A stretch of DNA of 64,000 bases from the NCBI GenBank assembly GCA_003971905.1, contig RSEE01000019.1, positions 248,001-312,000 of the forward strand, given 5' to 3'. The translations under genes and the position numbers were made by a program. Below the pieces are notes generated by a model. That model was not told the origin of the DNA. It did not search any database and saw nothing but the letters and a program-made list of their open reading frames with translations. This DNA comes from Moniliella sp. 'wahieum'. Lineage: Eukaryota; Basidiomycota; Moniliellomycetes; Moniliellales; Moniliellaceae. Of this stretch, positions 1 through 10,015 are shown in pieces. Positions within the stretch are counted from its first letter, which is position 1; each line of letters begins with the position of its first letter.

Positions 1-2
1 TG

Positions 3-305
3 GCAATCGGATGGCAGACAGCGTTTGCGTTCAACCCAGCCCGCGACTTTGGTCCTCGTGTGGCAATGTGGATTGTGGGCTACCCCAAGCACGTCCTTTG
101 GACTCGAGACGCATGGTACTGGATCTGGACCCCAATCATTGGTCCCTTGTCGGGTGGATTGTTTGGCGCTTTCATTTACGACGCTTTCATCTATACTGGT
201 TCCGAATCGTGGCTAAACGCTCCATGGTTTGGCCACAAACTTCCTGAGGTCGCTTCCGATTTTACCGACCCTGAGACGCAGCAGGGGTCTTCCATTCAGA
301 AGTAA
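3..305 (+). CDS. aquaglyceroporin (MIP family), 3' end only
   Basis: This is the C-terminal 100 residues of a membrane channel for water, glycerol and small solutes in the plasma membrane; the 5' part lies outside the window. Reading begins in frame at base 3. The peptide FNPARDFGPR near its start is the second NPA box with the Asp after it (NPARD) that marks glycerol-conducting members. It is followed by a Trp-rich extracellular loop and a last transmembrane segment (WIWTPIIGPLSGGLFGAFIY), then a short hydrophilic tail ending KTQ-like at the TAA of 303-305. No frame break is seen in this piece. The glycerol-channel subtype rests on the NPARD motif alone, since the first pore half is missing. 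Confidence 0.9.
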   Translation, partial: AIGWQTAFAFNPARDFGPRVAMWIVGYPKHVLWTRDAWYWIWTPIIGPLSGGLFGAFIYDAFIYTGSESWLNAPWFGHKLPEVASDFTDPETQQGSSIQK

Positions 306-914
306 GACCATCAGATATTGATCCTCGCACTAAAAAACGCACCATCAATACTATCTCGCGGGTATATTGCCCCTCTTTTTCGCGTCTCATCACACTCGTC
401 ACTTGAACATTCACTATCCTTCGCATGCACTCATATGATGCGCCGTCTCGAGCGGTGGGGCGCCCCCCCCATTCCATTGCCTACATCATATTTGTGTGTG
501 CTCGCTTTTTTGCATCCGCAACTTGGGGTATTGGTATGCCCTCTTTTGGGGGATTATACGAGGCTGTGTAGGTATAATCCCCTCTCCATATAGTCCTGTT
601 GCTCCTCTCCCTCTCATCGAAGAATTGTCGACCGTCCACACTTTTGAACAGCTGTTCTGGTAATTTTGCCCTTTTTGTATCTCATGGGCTCTGTTCAGCG
701 CTTGTTTTCGCTCCCCCCTTTGCCTCTTCCTGTCTCGTGCATGCCATGCCTTGCTTCTGGTCCAACGTCCCACACATTGAATCGTTTTAACGGAACTGTT
801 ATCGGTAATCATTTTTTTTCCGCGTTAATAGCTCGTGACCTACGCCTGCTGATGTGACCCGATTCCAGTTGTCTCTGTTCCGGTCGCTTATGTGTCAGAC
901 TCCCCATCTTCTTT
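306..914. other. intergenic region downstream of the aquaglyceroporin
   Basis: No gene is recognised here. The stretch is pyrimidine-rich, and its short open frames show no domain or compositional sign of coding. It probably holds the 3' UTR of the aquaglyceroporin gene and spacer DNA up to the LINE-like relic. Confidence 0.4.
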
Positions 915-1420
915 TTTGTGTGGCATATATTGCACCCGCACCCAGTCCACCTTTTTGGTGCATTGCATTATGAGGCGGTGCGGGAGCCTATTCTACCAAC
1001 CGTGCCCTCCATCCCTGACACCCACGTCCACAACGAGCCAACTGGGGGAAAAGGAGAAGGGATAAGAGGTGGGAGCAACGAAGGCGATGCCTGTGACTGC
1101 CGAGTGATGGGGCCGGGAGCATTCATGGTAAGAGGATCAGGAATGGAGGTGGACGGCACGTGCAGGACTCGGGAAGACTGGTGTCGATGTTTGCGTACCG
1201 GATGGTGGTACATCAGAGCACTGCGACCCTTTGAAACACCCTAGAAGGAGCTGCTTCGGCTGTTGGAACAAGCAGAAAATGAGACAAGAATGCCAAGGAC
1301 CAGCACGGACGCACCCAAGGATAACACTTCTTCACTCAGGTGATGACGATGTGACCTCACGAGGATATGCTATGCCACCAAGACAGCGAGCAAGAAGTTT
1401 GGACGCTGGAAAGAATAAAG
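915..1420 (+). mobile_element. LINE-like retrotransposon relic, 3' end of the polyprotein gene
   Basis: Translated pieces in shifting frames match the relic at 26.4-27.3 kb on the other strand. Shared peptides include EAVREPIL and SIPDTHVHNEP (about 975-1040), KELLRLLEQAE (about 1246-1280) and a TKTASKKFGRWKE-like piece (about 1377-1420). In the better-preserved copy the same order follows a CxC...HxxxC zinc-binding motif like that at the end of LINE reverse transcriptase/RNase H proteins. There are stops and frame changes throughout, and no flanking duplication was found. The homology between the two copies is plain; the assignment to LINEs is an inference from the zinc motif and order. Confidence 0.55.
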
Positions 1421-3809
1421 GCTTTTCATTTAGAAGTGCTTTCCCTTTTGGAGAACGAGGATCTACTCACTGTGTTTATCGAGCTTGAACACTACTGACG
1501 GATCAGAACGGGGCGAGAGGCGAGGTGAGGCCTTTCAGTTGGGGCGTCGGCTCCCGTGGCAACGTTGTGTATGCACCGGAAAGAGCAGCAAGAGCGTATC
1601 CGTAGGCACAGAACCTTTTGAAAGGTTTTGGCCGGAAGGCAGTGATATACAGACAAAGAGACAGGGTCGGAGAGGTCCTGTCACGGACAATTTAACTTTT
1701 GTAGAGAATCGCAGCGGGATCCGTACTACAGACTCGGACACTGAAAGTTGGAGGGAGTGGATGGACAGCAAAGAATGTCTAGACGATAGGATTCCGAAAT
1801 AGGAAGAGGCAGTCGCTGAATCAACTCGGCAGTGGGACTGCTGGTGAGCTAGGGAGAGTAACGTGGGTGTTGTCTGGTGGGTCAACTAAGGATGGATTCT
1901 CACGGATATGGTGTTACAAATTGACCCGCTGATAGGAGAATGAACGCAGAACAGAGGGTATACAGACAGGAACTTTAAGGAAGCAAATACTACAACGTAC
2001 TACATGAAGGAATCAATAAAGGCAAAAATGTGGTTCTCAAATGAAGGAGCACACATCAAGTGGTAGGGATAGGTTCTCCCATGCTCGGTTGGGAACAGGA
2101 ACGGAGAGTCAAACACGAGGAAGGCTCCAAGTAATGGGCAGATTCTACATCCCCAGCAACAACGACAAGGAATAAGGGGTTAGTCTCACAGCGAGAACGA
2201 GACCCCTTGATCAGGAAGCTGACACAGGTCTCAAGGGATCTCAACTTAGAGCTCATTTGAGTTCAAAAGACCCACCAAAAAGTTTTACAGTAGAATAAAA
2301 TCAGTAGTATAAGGACTCAAAGCTCACACGTACGAATCTCCTCAGCCGTACGGAAGGGACTCGATCTTGGTTGCACGGGCTGAAGGAAGCATGCTCTGTT
2401 TAGGGGTACAGGAGTAGATGGGTTGCTCGATGATCTAGCCTGCAATGATAGCCCGTAACACCCTCACTCTTTCCATGGCCGAGCTGATTGGTTTTGCAGA
2501 TTCGCCCCGGATGAGAGTCGCCCATGATCACGAGAGCCTCCCTCCTTCCTTGAGAGCTGAGGGCCCCATTCGAGCGTCGAGGGTGGGTCTCGCATTCGAG
2601 TGTTGGTCTCGTAGTGGAGCGGCGGAGTTGAGTTTCAGTGTGAGTTCTTCTACACCATAACGACTTTCACATCCGCACTATTCTGATGATGAGATCTGAG
2701 AGGACACAGTATAATATACCTCCAAGATGGCGAGCAAATGTTTGGGCACTGTATGTGGAAGAGGTAAGTGATGAGAGTCTCAATTGAGATGGTTCACCGC
2801 CCAGATTCCTTCCACGCTCCTTCGTCCCTTGCTCATGGGTCCACTCACACCACTGGCTGCTCGTGTGGCATGCACGATCCACACAGCGCATCAAGATCTA
2901 TACTGAGATTTTGTGCAATCGGAATCTCTGTGAGACTGTGGACAGCCCCGTTGCTGTCTTCGTTTCCCATTCTTACTCACTTTCGAAGCACCCACTGGCA
3001 GGCACTCTCCTTCGAGCGTGTAGCACTGTGCTCCCCCATCAAAGGGGACTTCACCAAAAGGCATAAGATGCTTGACGCACAAAACGCCCGACGGGTGACA
3101 CGAGACGGGATGTGGGTATATATAGTAGAGGTGCACCTGTCACGTATACCTTACTTGCTGTGACAGCCCTTTGGGGCCCCAAATGCCACTTATGCGCACG
3201 AGAGGGGATCAATGGTGAAGAATACAGAACATTCCTGCGCATGATATGGTGTTTCGCTGCTCTCATTTGCACGGCTGCCACTCACATATGTCTGCGTGAA
3301 CATCAAGATTGGGCTACTGATGAATTGGCCCGATATCTCTCTCTTCCGTGGAGTGTTTGAATAAGTTTTGAGCCTGCCTGAGCATCGTATGGGTATAGGG
3401 CGTGGCAGCTGGTCCCGGGCCGTTTCTGTTCGCACTCGAGGCTATTTTGGTCCCATAATGTCCCGCCAGTCGGACACACCTGTCAGCTCCATTTTCCGAT
3501 AGAAATAATTGTAAGCTGTAACTTACATGCTCTGTTAAAAGCACAAATTGGAGAGAATGAATGAGGACGGCCAAGTCCCCGCCGCTTCTTCCCCTCTGCC
3601 TTGCTCGCCTCCCATAATTAAGCACAGAGGGCTTCCCCTCGCAGCAGGCTCCTCCATCGCACACACACTCTATCCCCCCATTTGGCCTCAGGATTGCATC
3701 CGGTGTTCGTACTATTAACCACACTGGCCCTTCTGAAGACGTTCTGATGGGCGACTCTGCCCCTACCTCTCGCTTCTGGGAACGCGAGCCTCAGTAGCCT
3801 CGGCAGTCT
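1421..3809. other. intergenic region, no gene recognised
   Basis: About 2.4 kb without a convincing gene. The open frames on both strands are short, overlap one another and show no motif. Part of the first few hundred bases may be further decayed transposon sequence continuing from the relic at 915-1420, but I could not align it to the other copy. Confidence 0.4.
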
Positions 3810-3816
3810 ATATAAC
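3810..3816 (+). promoter_or_regulatory. possible TATA box of the PX/SNARE gene
   Basis: TATATAA stands about 270 bases upstream of the ATG at 4087. It is the only TATA-like string in the near upstream region. Position and composition fit, but nothing else supports it. Confidence 0.3.
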
Positions 3817-4086
3817 CGGAGGTGCTTTATAGTAGCTAATCGATAGCTTCTTTTAAACCATGTCGTGGGCAGTCACTATCACAATCTCCGATCTAAAAAA
3901 TGTCCAATTTTCATATCTGCGTTTGATCTTCGAATTTCAACATTCATCCTCCTACCACACGTGTTCGCTAAAGCACCCAGCGGCGGCCATCATCGACAAG
4001 ACCAACTGCCCCTGCCTCCCTTTCCCTTAAACGCATTGCCTCGCCTGCGCACAGCCCCCCTCGTTCATTCTTATCTCTGTCGCAGC

Positions 4087-4958
4087 ATGAGCCTCAAGAC
4101 CAACGGAACCCCCTCCAGCGGACGCGTGGTGGAGAGCGTATCAATCGACAAGTGGGTGCCGATGAGGGGCGATGCGGCCCAGCCCTACGTGGCCTATGTC
4201 CTCGCCATCCGCATCCCACCCGTCCAGAAGTGGACTGTCAAGCGGCGCTACAATGACTTTCTTCAGCTTTCCACAGCATTGACTGCCGCTCCACCTCAGG
4301 GTGCTGGTCGCGCCCCACCATCGGAACTGCCGCCCAAGCGGGCGTTCCAAACCGGCTGGCGGCAAACGTTCTCCTTTGGCGCTGCAGCCCGAGAACACGC
4401 CCATCAGCTGGCAGATGAACGTTTGCCCCTCCTCCAGGACTGGGTTCAGGCCATAATTCAACACGCTGATCCGATCTGGCGCTCCTCCCGCGCCTTCCGC
4501 GCCTTCCTCGCCCTCCCAGACGACGCTCAGTTTAATATGGTACCTTCTAAGCCACGTGGTGCGGCCGACGCAGCTGGTGGCAGCGCGACACGCACTCCGG
4601 CACCCATGCCGGGGGGATGGACGGGGCCCAGCGTACGCCGTTTAGGTGCAGCCGCCTTGGCTCCTCCCGCCGCGCCGCGCCCCCACCCCCAGCAAATGAG
4701 ACCTCTCTTACCCGCGGCTTGGGTGACGATGAGCTTTTGAAGAGCCAGAACGACGTGATGGAGCGGCAGGACGACCAACTTCGTAACCTTGCCGCCACCA
4801 TCCGGCGTCAGCGCGAGTTGGGCCTGACGATCAACCAAGAGTTGCGCGAGCAGACAGAGATGCTGGGCCAAATGGACCGCGAGCTGGATGGGGTCCAGGA
4901 CAAGATGACATCCAGTAACAAACTCATGCGCCGTCTTGATAACGATCGACCTTACTAG
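4087..4958 (+). CDS. VAM7: PX domain plus SNARE protein (Vam7-like t-SNARE)
   Basis: Likely vacuolar SNARE that binds phosphatidylinositol 3-phosphate and joins the complex for homotypic vacuole fusion. The start is ATG 4087. Residues about 15-150 form a PX domain with the basic lipid-binding signature (WTVKRRYNDFLQL, then PPKRAF and a leucine-rich end). The C-terminal 85 residues (from about 4695) are in another frame and form a Qc-type SNARE helix, DELLKSQNDVMERQDDQL onward, with the central Gln in heptad context. The two parts need removal of a length that is 2 modulo 3. Candidate introns are 4646-4692 (47 bp, ends CCCCCAG), 4540-4631 and 4540-4583; a one-base assembly shift is also possible. 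PX followed directly by a SNARE helix is the known Vam7 architecture. Stop at 4956-4958. Confidence 0.85.
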
Positions 4959-5620
4959 GACCCTCCCCACTTTTTCTGTTTACCCCCCCCTCACTCATTT
5001 GGGCTTATTTTCCTTCCGTTTTTGCATCGTATACCATTCGGTCCTCTGCCATAACCGTCCCTGACGTAGTGAACATGCCTCACGTTTTAACTTCTCCAAT
5101 CAACAAAGCATGTTAGCTGTGCCCGTGTTTCAATAACGTGGTACCTCGACTTCCCCGCAATCCGTTTCGGCCAGAGACGGCGGGACGTCATTCAGATTCG
5201 CTCAACTCGTGCCTTCCTGTGACAGTGCCTTCCTGTGACATGTTGGGCTGGTACGCGACGCCCTGGGGAATCATACATCCTTCGCTGGCGCTTCACTATT
5301 ACCTTCATTTACATGATCTGTAGTTTTCCATTGGGCCACCAGAGGCAGCAGGTCCTAGCTAAGAACAGGCTGGCACACCTTAGGCCCATAGCGTTTTTTA
5401 TCGAGAGTGGGAACGAGGCGGGCAGTCTGTCCAGCGTACATTGGCAGAACACGAAGTGCTGCGAGCCTATCCCAGCCAACCAACTACGACTAACACGAAA
5501 CGGACAAGACATGTGAAGAACAGCCAGAGGCCGGAGTTCGGGTTGAAGGTTTACAACGTCCAGGGAATCACGAGACAGCTGTCATGGTAGTTCAGGCTCC
5601 GATCGAAGTGGGAGCTAGAA
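4959..5620. other. convergent intergenic region between the Vam7-like and thioredoxin genes
   Basis: Both flanking genes end here, so it should hold two 3' UTRs and terminators. A short direct repeat (GTGCCTTCCTGTGACA twice, about 5212-5241) is the only structure I see. No gene is recognised. Confidence 0.4.
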
Positions 5621-6070
5621 TTAAGCCGAGTGCTTCGAGATGGCGGCGTTGAGCTTGGGCGGGGCAGCGCCGATCACCTCGTCGATCTTCTGGCCGTCCT
5701 TGTAGAAGATGAACGTTGGCATCGCCGTCACACCGGCCGTGGCAGCAATCTGCGGCTGCTCGTCCACGTCGACCTTGTAGAACTCAAGCTTGTCGGCGGG
5801 CGTCGAGCCCTGCAGCTTCTCGAAGATGGGCGAGATCATCTTGCATGGCCCACACCAAGTAGCCCCTAGACAGAAAATGAAACGGAAGTCAGTACGTGCG
5901 GGCCATGATCGCGAACCGGATGAGGGACTCGAGCGAGGATAAGAACAAGCCACGCCCACATCCAGCGATCCTACTTGATGGGATGAACACTCACAGAAGT
6001 CAATCACAACGGTCTTGCCGCTGTTGATGATGGTCTGGAACGACTCGAAGGACTCAATAGCCTGCACCAT
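5621..6070 (-). CDS. thioredoxin, two exons
   Basis: Small cytosolic disulfide reductase that feeds electrons to peroxiredoxins, methionine sulfoxide reductase and PAPS reductase (compare the ATP sulfurylase gene at 60.7 kb). Exon 1 is 6070-5995 and exon 2 is 5865-5621. The 129-bp intron (5994-5866 on this strand) starts GTGAGT and ends TCTAG. Splicing restores the active site VVIDFWATWCGPCK: the Trp codon of WAT is split by the intron. The cis-proline motif AMPTF and the terminal helix (KLNAAISKHSA) are present. The spliced product is about 106 residues, the usual length for thioredoxin. This is one of the few genes here with no frame break, so the intron boundaries are reliable. Confidence 0.96.
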   Translation of the reverse strand: MVQAIESFESFQTIINSGKTVVIDFCECSSHQVGSLDVGVACSYPRSSPSSGSRSWPARTDFRFIFCLGATWCGPCKMISPIFEKLQGSTPADKLEFYKVDVDEQPQIAATAGVTAMPTFIFYKDGQKIDEVIGAAPPKLNAAISKHSA

Positions 6071-7150
6071 GATGAAGGGGAAGCAGCTGAAGCAGAGGAA
6101 GGTGGTGGGAGAGGAGCACGTGGGGGGGCAGCGACAGAGACCTTAAGTAGCAGCCGGCGGCCGTGCGGGCCTCCGACCAGCTTCCCCGTTCTTAGAACAG
6201 GGGCAGTGTGTCTGCAATGACGCCATGATCGATGATGGACGATGCATGATGGCTCTCGTAAAGGCCGAACACTGCCCTCTTCCAGCCTGCGGCCTTCCCC
6301 AAAGGGTTTAAAGCGCAGCAGGCCGGTGGGCAGATGATTACCTAATCCTTCCAACTCGCTTCGTTGTGCTTCGACTTGATCGGATTGGATGTGGCAGTGG
6401 GATGGGCGCCGCCTCCGCTACGAACTAGCCGCAGCACCACGACCCCCCCATCAAATGGCCATCCGCTTGAAGCTTGAGCTTAGTCGTTAAATTTAACGAA
6501 TAGAGCGGCCTTGGGACTCAGGCTGAGCGCTCCTCTCCTCGCGAACATTGGCCAAGGTTGGTTGCCGGTGGGGCCTTAGGTCTTGGGCCTTAAGCTTCAA
6601 GGGGCATTGCAACGAGCACATGAATGGGAAGGAAAAGGATAGGCACTGTTGGGACCATGATCTGTGCGCACAGAACCACCCGTAGAATCACTGATTTTGC
6701 ATCAACGTTCAACCTACACATCATGCATCATGTATCTCACCTGTCACTGGGACTGGTCCATCCGCATCATGCATCATGCATCATGCATCATGCATCATAT
6801 TGCACACCATGCATGAGATACGAGGCCCATGTGAATGTGATACATGATGTTCGGTCGGAGCCTCCAACTTGGCAAGCAACAAGCCCGGCTGTGAGTGGGA
6901 AAAGTCCCATCAGGCCTGCCTTTGCCTTCTTAGCTGCTCCAAGGAGACATCCCCGTCGACATTGCACATTCATTGGGGCTTCTCACTTCATCCTATGGGC
7001 CACCGACTATTGTATGTCACCGCATTCGATGAGCATATGCACTGTGTGTATTGTCAAAAGATAGATAGATCGTGGCATGGGGCGTGGGGCGTTGTGGGGC
7101 CTACAGAGAAGAATATGGGGCAGTTCCAGATGAAGCCAGACACTCCCAGT
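6071..7150. other. intergenic region upstream of thioredoxin and downstream of uricase
   Basis: About 1.1 kb with no recognised gene. It carries the perfect palindrome CGTTAAATTTAACG (about 6485-6498) and the ATGCATC run at 6721-6800, both in what should be the thioredoxin promoter side. The open frames over 6624-7064 are simply translations of the repeats. Confidence 0.45.
6721..6800. repeat. tandem ATGCATC microsatellite
   Basis: CATCATG units recur, with an uninterrupted run of the 7-mer ATGCATC from about 6765 to 6798. The same motif, in shorter form, lies upstream of several other genes in this window (about 11975, 20485, 46038, 55331), so it may be more than random slippage. Confidence 0.8.
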
Positions 7151-8145
7151 TCACAGCTTGGCCTTGGCCAGCGGGTCCTTGCGGGAGATCTTGGCTTTGA
7201 TCAGGCCCGAAGGGTGTTGCTGGGAGGAAGACCTCGGCGTCCTTCTCGTTGGTGTTGGACAGCCCCTTAAAGGAGAGGTCGACAGGAACATAGTGCTTGT
7301 TCGGCAGCGCATACTCCACATCCTCGAGCCACTTGTGCGCGCCGGTCGAGAAGAAAGGCTTGGAGTCGTTGAGAATGTCAGAGGCCATTGTGAACTGGTA
7401 GCCTGCACCGAGGCCGAGTCATCTGTAGCAAACACGCGGATCGTGTGTGCCTTGGCCGCATCCGCAATCGCATCAAAGTCCGTTAGGCCATCCTTGGCAG
7501 CCAAGAGCTGCGGCAGAGGGGTGGCCGGGACGTTGAAGGAATAGGTCAAGTCGATAGCGGTAGAAAAGATACGATCGTTCACCGGCACCAGAGTGGTGAA
7601 TTCGTCCTTGTAGAAGCCATGGAAGGCCGAGCCGGACGACTTAAGGACCAGCAGGTCCTTCAATCCACCCTCCAGTTTGCTCACCACAGGCGCCCCCGTC
7701 GCACCCCGCCGGGCTTCGAGGTAAACCGTGCGCACCTCATTCCATCCCGAACAAAAGAGTGCTTGTGCGGGCCATCCTCAAGCACAATCCGGGTCCACTT
7801 GAGCTTTTGAATCGTCACATCCACCCCGGTCAGGTGGTCGTACTTGCCCAAGAAGTGGGACGCCGCCGAGAGAGCAAAGCGCTCGGGCACAAGGACGTCC
7901 CCAGGCGCCAGCGTTTTAGCAAGAACGTTGAGCGTGTTCTTGACAGAGTCGGTGGCCACAACCAGAGAGTTGTCGGCGTGCGTGTAGGACTGAGCCAACT
8001 TGTTCTCCTTGGCCACCGGGCCGCGCAACAGGCAACGGACAATGTATTCGACAATCTGGTGCTTGCTCTTGTCCTGAGGGTCGCGCACAACACGGAGGAT
8101 GCGGACGAGGTCCTTGCCGTAGCTGTAGTCGTAGAGGTGGACCAT
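7151..8145 (-). CDS. UOX: uricase (urate oxidase), peroxisomal, with three frame shifts
   Basis: Oxidises urate to 5-hydroxyisourate in peroxisomes, the first step from urate to allantoin. The start is ATG 8145 (MVHLYDYSYGKDLVR), with the catalytic Lys in YGKD. The catalytic Thr lies in VATDSVKNT and the Asn/His pair in LPNKHY near the C-terminus. The substrate-binding stretch FHGFYKDEFTTL is also clear. The reading frame shifts by one base near 7742 (GGAATG), near 7397 (ACCAG) and near 7205 (GGGCC). Reading across all three gives about 331 residues ending KAKL then TGA at 7151-7153; the final AKL is a peroxisomal PTS1 signal. That the true C-terminus appears only after all shifts are joined suggests assembly indels, not gene decay. 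Confidence 0.95.
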
Positions 8146-8874
8146 TGTCGTAGGAGTAGTAAAGTGTTGAATGCGAATGGGGGAAGGCGAGGGGATGGGA
8201 TGAGGGCCGCAACGTTCGGCGGCATCGGAACTTAAATACGTCAGGACAAGCAGAGGGGCCGGCGCATCTCTCACCTAGATAACAACGTGACACTGCGCTG
8301 GTGCACAGGTGAAATGTTGAACACTCGCCGGAAGATGCGCAACGCCTTCCGGTTCTCCGTCTTGAAGAAGCTCGAGGGGCCAATAGTAAAGGTCAGGTCA
8401 TTCGCGCCCAGCCGGTCTCTCCCGACATTCTTCTTCCGTTTTTCGGGTCAGCTTCCACAGGTTCAAGGTCCAAGTTGCTGGCCCACAGCTTCCTCCGACA
8501 GTGCCCCCCTCCACTCCGAGAGCTAGTGCGGCTCTCTGCGCCAGGGAACCGGACCAGGACCCGAGGCATCCGAAATCGTTGAATCATTTCACTGATACTA
8601 CAGACTCATCACAATTCAGGAAATCTGCACCTCTTCGTATCGTAATTTCCAAAGCATTGCATGAAAGGCCTAAGGAGGCGGAACCAAAAAGAATTGCCGC
8701 GCCGACTACACTGGCTTATCCGGTGTATGCTCTGCGACTTCGTATGTCAACTATACTCAATCCTCACGGTCAACCTATTCAAGAGAACTGTCCAGACATC
8801 AGCAGGTCAGGACTCTATGGCTCCCACTGTCATTAATCATTCACTCCCAATCCAAAACATGAGTAAGCGCAAGT
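8146..8874. other. intergenic region upstream of uricase
   Basis: Contains the uricase promoter side and then about 600 bases in which I see no gene. A decayed transposon begins just beyond it. Confidence 0.4.
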
Positions 8875-10015
8875 AACGAACGTGACATGTGAGCGTCGGA
8901 GACGTCTGATCGAGCTGGGAACCATATCTCCCATGAGCGACTCTTCAATAAAAACACGCTTCCAGTGCTCAAACATCTTGTTGACTGTCTTTCTGTGGCA
9001 CATATAACTATAGTAATGCCCGCAAGTGGTCATGACCATCGGGGGGAAGATCGGCTCTATCGATAGTATAGAGTGCCTTCTTGATAATTGGGATTCTTGT
9101 TGCATTCTTCCACTTCAAAAGTAACAGAAGAACGGATGGAGGAACGGTAGTAGTGGCGAAACCGAGGAAGACTTGGACTTGAGGAAACGCTTCACCGTTG
9201 GCCATGACCTACTAAATCGACCCAACCTTGGACGGATCCATTGGGGCCCCGTTGGACATAATGACGCAGCCTACTACTAGGTACTCCGGATGAGGGATGT
9301 GTCAGACTGGCATTTGTCGAGGTTGAGGTAGAACTTTTGGCCCGCTGTGCAGGCCCCTCACACCACCTCCGCAATCTGGTACTGGCTCCCTTTGTCGTTG
9401 GTCGGAAAGTGTACATGCGTCAAGTTATGCAAACACTGAAGCGTCGGGGAGGTAGCAGAGGAGGACGTTCATCATGCCTTGGAAAGTGGCGGGGCATTGA
9501 AAACAGGCTAAATGGCAACCAGTGACTCAAAATGCTCGGTCCGTGGGTGAGAGGAAGACAGTCTTACATCCGTCGCCTTCTTCGATCACTAACAAGTTGT
9601 AAATCCCCCACGGAGGTTGGATTTCGTGGATTAAGATGCGCCCCCCCGAGAGGCGGTCGTGCGAGTCACTAATCTGTAGAAATGCCAACTCGTTCTTGAT
9701 GCTCAACGAGTTGAACAGCGTCCCACATAGTCCAACAACACAGGCTCGACGAGCCGTCCTTCTTCTTGACACACAGGACGCCCGCCGTACTGAAAGGAGA
9801 CTTGGATATTGACCGGATGAAATCTGAAGCTGTATTACCCTCGAGAGCCATTGGCCACGGCCTGCATTTTGCGCCCGCCAATAAGAGGCATACTAGACTA
9901 GTGAGCGTGTGGGGTTGGTGCCGGGGACAAGACTGATGGTGTTGTCGGCAGCACGATAGGAGGGGAACGCCTTGGCCTCCGACTTTGAGAAGGTGCGTAA
10001 GGAGAGGTAACGAGA
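8875..10015 (-). mobile_element. decayed Ty3/gypsy reverse transcriptase with a LINE-like scrap at its end
   Basis: Read on the minus strand, the order of conserved RT blocks is kept through many stops and shifts. AADNTISLVPGTNP (about 9990) is followed by KSPFSTAGVLCVKKKDGS (about 9800-9750). Next come a DRLSGG piece and GIYNLLVIEEGDGCKTVF (about 9660-9550), then PATFQGMMN (about 9480), NLDKCQ (about 9330) and LGCVIMSNGAPMDPSKV with QVFLGFA (about 9270-9150). These correspond to RT fingers, palm and connection of gypsy elements; the YLDD catalytic box is not intact. From about 9060 down to 8880 a VMTTCGHYY...KMFEHWKR piece instead matches the LINE-like relic at 26.6 kb, so two elements seem to be nested or fused here. 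No LTR, integrase or RNase H was recognised. Confidence 0.75.

Noticed and set aside
6765-6798. Regular repeats here, at 33885 and at 59114 considered as CRISPR arrays.
   Set aside because: The units are adjacent or have no unique spacers, and the DNA is eukaryotic.
7151-8145. Uricase considered as a pseudogene because of three frame shifts.
   Set aside because: All catalytic residues and the C-terminal AKL are kept, and the same kind of single-base shift affects essential genes and the paired LTRs; assembly error is the simpler cause.
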